From positions 248,001-312,000 of the forward strand of contig CAXXLB010000002.1 of the NCBI GenBank assembly GCA_963664675.2: 64,000 bases of DNA, written 5' to 3'. Both the position numbers and the translations under genes were made by a program. The notes under the pieces were generated by a model. It saw nothing but the letters and a program-made list of their open reading frames with translations, was not told where the DNA came from and did not search any database. Positions within the stretch are counted from its first letter, which is position 1. Every line of letters starts with the position of its first letter. Source of the DNA: JASGMR01 sp963664675 (GTDB taxonomy: Bacteria > Thermotogota > Thermotogae > Petrotogales > Kosmotogaceae). Shown here in pieces: positions 61,921-64,000 of this stretch.

Positions 61921-62820
61921 ATGAAGACCGTGTTGAAAAAGGGATTCAATGTTTTTTATTCACTGCCCGGCTTTTTGTGGCTGGTGGCATTTTTTGTAGT
62001 TCCGACATTCATCATAGTAATTTACAGCTTTTTCACCCCGGGTCTGTACGGTGGAGCGGAACTGCCTTTTACAATGGGCTCATATATACGGATATTCACG
62101 AGCGCAGGATTCTGGAATATTCTGTGGAGAACGATTTATATATCCGCAATATCGACGCTTCTCTGTCTGGGACTGGCACTACCCGTTTCATATTTTATAG
62201 CCACTTCAAAAAACAAAAATTTTCTTCTTAATTTAGTTATAATTCCCTTCTGGACGAATTTTCTTTTAAGAATATTTGGCTGGATGGTTATCCTGGGTTC
62301 CAATGGTCTGATTAATTCTTTATTTTTGAATCTGGGAATAATAGAGAATCCGATTAATTTACTGTACAGGCCGTGGTCGGTCGTACTCGTAATCATCTAC
62401 ATGTATCTTCCATACATGATATTTCCAATTTACAGCTCGATCGAAAAGTTCAATTTCAACCTTCTCGAAGCCGCTATGGATCTTGGGGCAACGAGGGTGA
62501 CGGCATTCTGGAAAATACTTATACCTTCGATAAAGGGAGGTATAGCAGCGGGAGTTCTTCTGGTTTTCATTCCCGCGCTTGGCTCGTACGCAATACCGCA
62601 ACTGGTAGGTGGGACCGAAGGATCGATGCTGGGTAATCTGATCGCAAGGGAGCTGATGGTTTCAAGAAACTGGCCGTCATCTTCTGCAATATCCATGGTC
62701 TTTTTGATAATAACTACATTCGGTCTCTTCGTTTATATGAGAATCAATAACAGAAAGAATAAATTACAGAGAAATACTTCCGGAGAAATTGTGGCGTTGG
62801 GGGAAAAAGGCAATGGATAG
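61921..62820 (+). CDS. potB: Spermidine/putrescine ABC transporter permease
   Basis: A 299-aa permease with six helices and the EAA loop EAAMDLGATRVTAFWKILIPSI. PGFLWLVAFFVVPTFIIVIYSF opens it, and YAIPQLVGGTEGSMLGNLI near 220 is a PotB block. It starts 3 bases after potA and overlaps potC. Confidence 0.93.
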   Translation: MKTVLKKGFNVFYSLPGFLWLVAFFVVPTFIIVIYSFFTPGLYGGAELPFTMGSYIRIFTSAGFWNILWRTIYISAISTLLCLGLALPVSYFIATSKNKNFLLNLVIIPFWTNFLLRIFGWMVILGSNGLINSLFLNLGIIENPINLLYRPWSVVLVIIYMYLPYMIFPIYSSIEKFNFNLLEAAMDLGATRVTAFWKILIPSIKGGIAAGVLLVFIPALGSYAIPQLVGGTEGSMLGNLIARELMVSRNWPSSSAISMVFLIITTFGLFVYMRINNRKNKLQRNTSGEIVALGEKGNG

Positions 62821-63601
62821 CAGGAAAATTGTGGGCAGGAGAAGATTTTCTAAATCAATGACTATCTTTGGCTTCATCTTCCTTTATCTGCCAATTTTTA
62901 TTCTGGTCGTGATGTCATTCAACAACGCCAGGCAGGGAGTTGCATGGAACGGGTTCACCCTGAAATGGTATGCAGAATTATTTAAGAATAACGATATCTG
63001 GAGGGCCTTCTGGAGCACGGCGTGGATTGCATTCACTTCAGCTGCCGTGGCCACGGTGATAGGTACATTCACCGCTATAGGATTTTTCTGGAGAAAGGGT
63101 AGATTTAAAAAAGTCGGAATGCTGACAATACTGTCGCCCCTCATATTTCCCGATATTTTGATGGGCATATCCCTGCTGATATTCTTCATTGCGATTAAGT
63201 TTCCTCTGGGATATCCTACGATACTGATAGCCCACATAACCTTTTGTATATCGTATGTGGCGATTGTTGTGAACAGCAGACTCGAAGATTTTGATTATTC
63301 GATCATCGAAGCGGCAAGAGATCTGGGAGCAAAAAACATTCAGGTGGTTCTGAAGGTCATAATTCCTTCCATACTGCCCGCCATTATTGCGGCTTTTCTC
63401 CTGAGTGTGACTCTTTCGGTCGATGATTTCGTCATAACCTTCTTCGTCACGGGACCGGGGGCTACCACGCTTCCGCTTCAGATCTATTCGATGATCAAAA
63501 TGGGAGTTTCTCCCGTTATAAACGCATTGTCAACGATACTTCTGGTTTTGACTCTTTTAGTTTCTTTTCTCGGAGTCAAATTTCAGAAATTTATATTTTA
63601 G
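62813..63601 (+). CDS. potC: Spermidine/putrescine ABC transporter permease
   Basis: A 262-aa permease with six helices. Blocks FNNARQGVAWNGFTLKWYAELF and EAARDLGAKNIQVVLKVIIPSI, and SVDDFVITFFVTGPGATTLPLQIYSM, are typical of PotC. ATG 62813 overlaps the potB stop by 8 bases and has a purine-rich site before it. The longer in-frame TTG 62789 lacks one. Confidence 0.93.
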   Translation: MDSRKIVGRRRFSKSMTIFGFIFLYLPIFILVVMSFNNARQGVAWNGFTLKWYAELFKNNDIWRAFWSTAWIAFTSAAVATVIGTFTAIGFFWRKGRFKKVGMLTILSPLIFPDILMGISLLIFFIAIKFPLGYPTILIAHITFCISYVAIVVNSRLEDFDYSIIEAARDLGAKNIQVVLKVIIPSILPAIIAAFLLSVTLSVDDFVITFFVTGPGATTLPLQIYSMIKMGVSPVINALSTILLVLTLLVSFLGVKFQKFIF

Positions 63602-63612
63602 GAGGTTCAAAA

Positions 63613-64000
63613 GTGAAAAAAATTCTTTTTGTTTTACTGGTCTGTCTTTTTGTAATTCTTTCATTTGGAAAGGACAAACTGCACATCTTTATCTGGTCGG
63701 TTTACATGCCGGATGAAGTCATAGAGAATTTTGAACAGGAGTACGATTGCGATGTAATAATAGATTTATACGACTCCAATGAAGCTATGTATACAAAGCT
63801 GAGAGCCGGTGCAACGGGGTACGATATAGCGTTTCCCTCCGGCGATTACGTGAGCATAATGAGTAAACAGGGCATGCTGGCGGAGCTGGATCATGAAAAG
63901 ATACCTAACTTGAAAAATCTGGACCCGGAGATACTTGCAAAGGCCGAATACGACGCCGGTCAGAAGTATTCCGTTCCATTTCAAATGGGAACGACCGGAA
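63613..64000 (+). CDS. potD: Polyamine-binding protein PotD/PotF, N-terminal part
   Basis: The first 129 codons of an exported binding protein that runs off the right edge. GTG 63613 follows GGAGG with a 7-base gap. The signal peptide ends at about residue 19 (LLVCLFVILSFG). Mature start KLHIFIWSVYMPDEVIENF, then YDSNEAMYTKLRAGATGYDIAFPSGDYV, as in PotD-type proteins. Completes potABCD. Confidence 0.92.
   Translation, partial: MKKILFVLLVCLFVILSFGKDKLHIFIWSVYMPDEVIENFEQEYDCDVIIDLYDSNEAMYTKLRAGATGYDIAFPSGDYVSIMSKQGMLAELDHEKIPNLKNLDPEILAKAEYDAGQKYSVPFQMGTTG

Overview
The window is AT-rich bacterial DNA, densely packed with short operons on both strands. Three things suggest a member of the Thermotogota, most likely a low-GC Petrotogales-type lineage. 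A Gram-positive-type polC follows ruvC directly. Many sugar and oligosaccharide ABC importers are present. Strong Shine-Dalgarno sites often sit in front of GTG or TTG starts. The assignment is inferred from gene content and was not tested by a search; Firmicutes or Fusobacteria are not formally excluded. No transposase, integrase, CRISPR array or rRNA gene was seen.

Layout. 1-6840 holds the 5' end of an M32 carboxypeptidase gene (reverse), a probable small C-rich RNA, then ruvC, polC and a divergent sliding-clamp-like gene. 6837-9703 is a reverse operon (GNAT acetyltransferase, membrane-anchored triple helix-hairpin-helix protein, QueH, a 101-aa orphan, OsmC). 9704-10868 carries a second small-RNA candidate, a 33-codon ORF and three tRNA genes (Lys-Leu-Gly order of transcription). 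11069-16158 holds membrane proteins, an Fe-S aldo/keto reductase, a frameshifted M3 peptidase and a NIF3-like protein. 16228-20879 has RbgA, a ROK remnant and a GH31/GH15 pair. 20880-24600 holds a K+ channel read from what looks like an ATT start, a methyltransferase, an Fe-S flavoprotein and a hydrolase.

25034-35230 is a ten-gene carbohydrate operon: GntR regulator, glycerol-kinase-like protein, Rbs/Lsr-type ATPase, two permeases, an LsrK-like kinase, cupin, binding protein, SDR and DeoC-like aldolase. 35451-45366 is a LacI-controlled locus with an oligosaccharide importer, two GH130 enzymes (one cytosolic, one exported) and two divergently transcribed exported proteins. The best candidates for beta-mannosides or related glycans are inferred from GH130. 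45385-47199 is an ABC-F protein.

47242-49882 is the most unusual part. A single reverse operon begins with a good sigma-A promoter and a 31-codon ORF that ends in an intrinsic terminator with an apparent antiterminator. Five more ORFs of 38-48 codons follow, then an ABC-2 type ATPase and permease. At least three of the small ORFs end in the same motif, S-D-F-x2-Y-x2-Q-[KR]. No maturation enzyme is adjacent. I read it as a family of exported or sensed peptides, or their immunity/export system, under attenuation control.

50125-55102 is an operon for a peptide or acyl-amino-acid pathway (DUF6305-like protein, IT-superfamily permease, small membrane protein, AspA/AstE-like deacylase, exported C69 peptidase). 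The rest holds ATP-dependent PEP carboxykinase, a NYN-domain protein, a hydrolase, a DUF401 permease and a polyamine importer (potABCD) cut by the window end.
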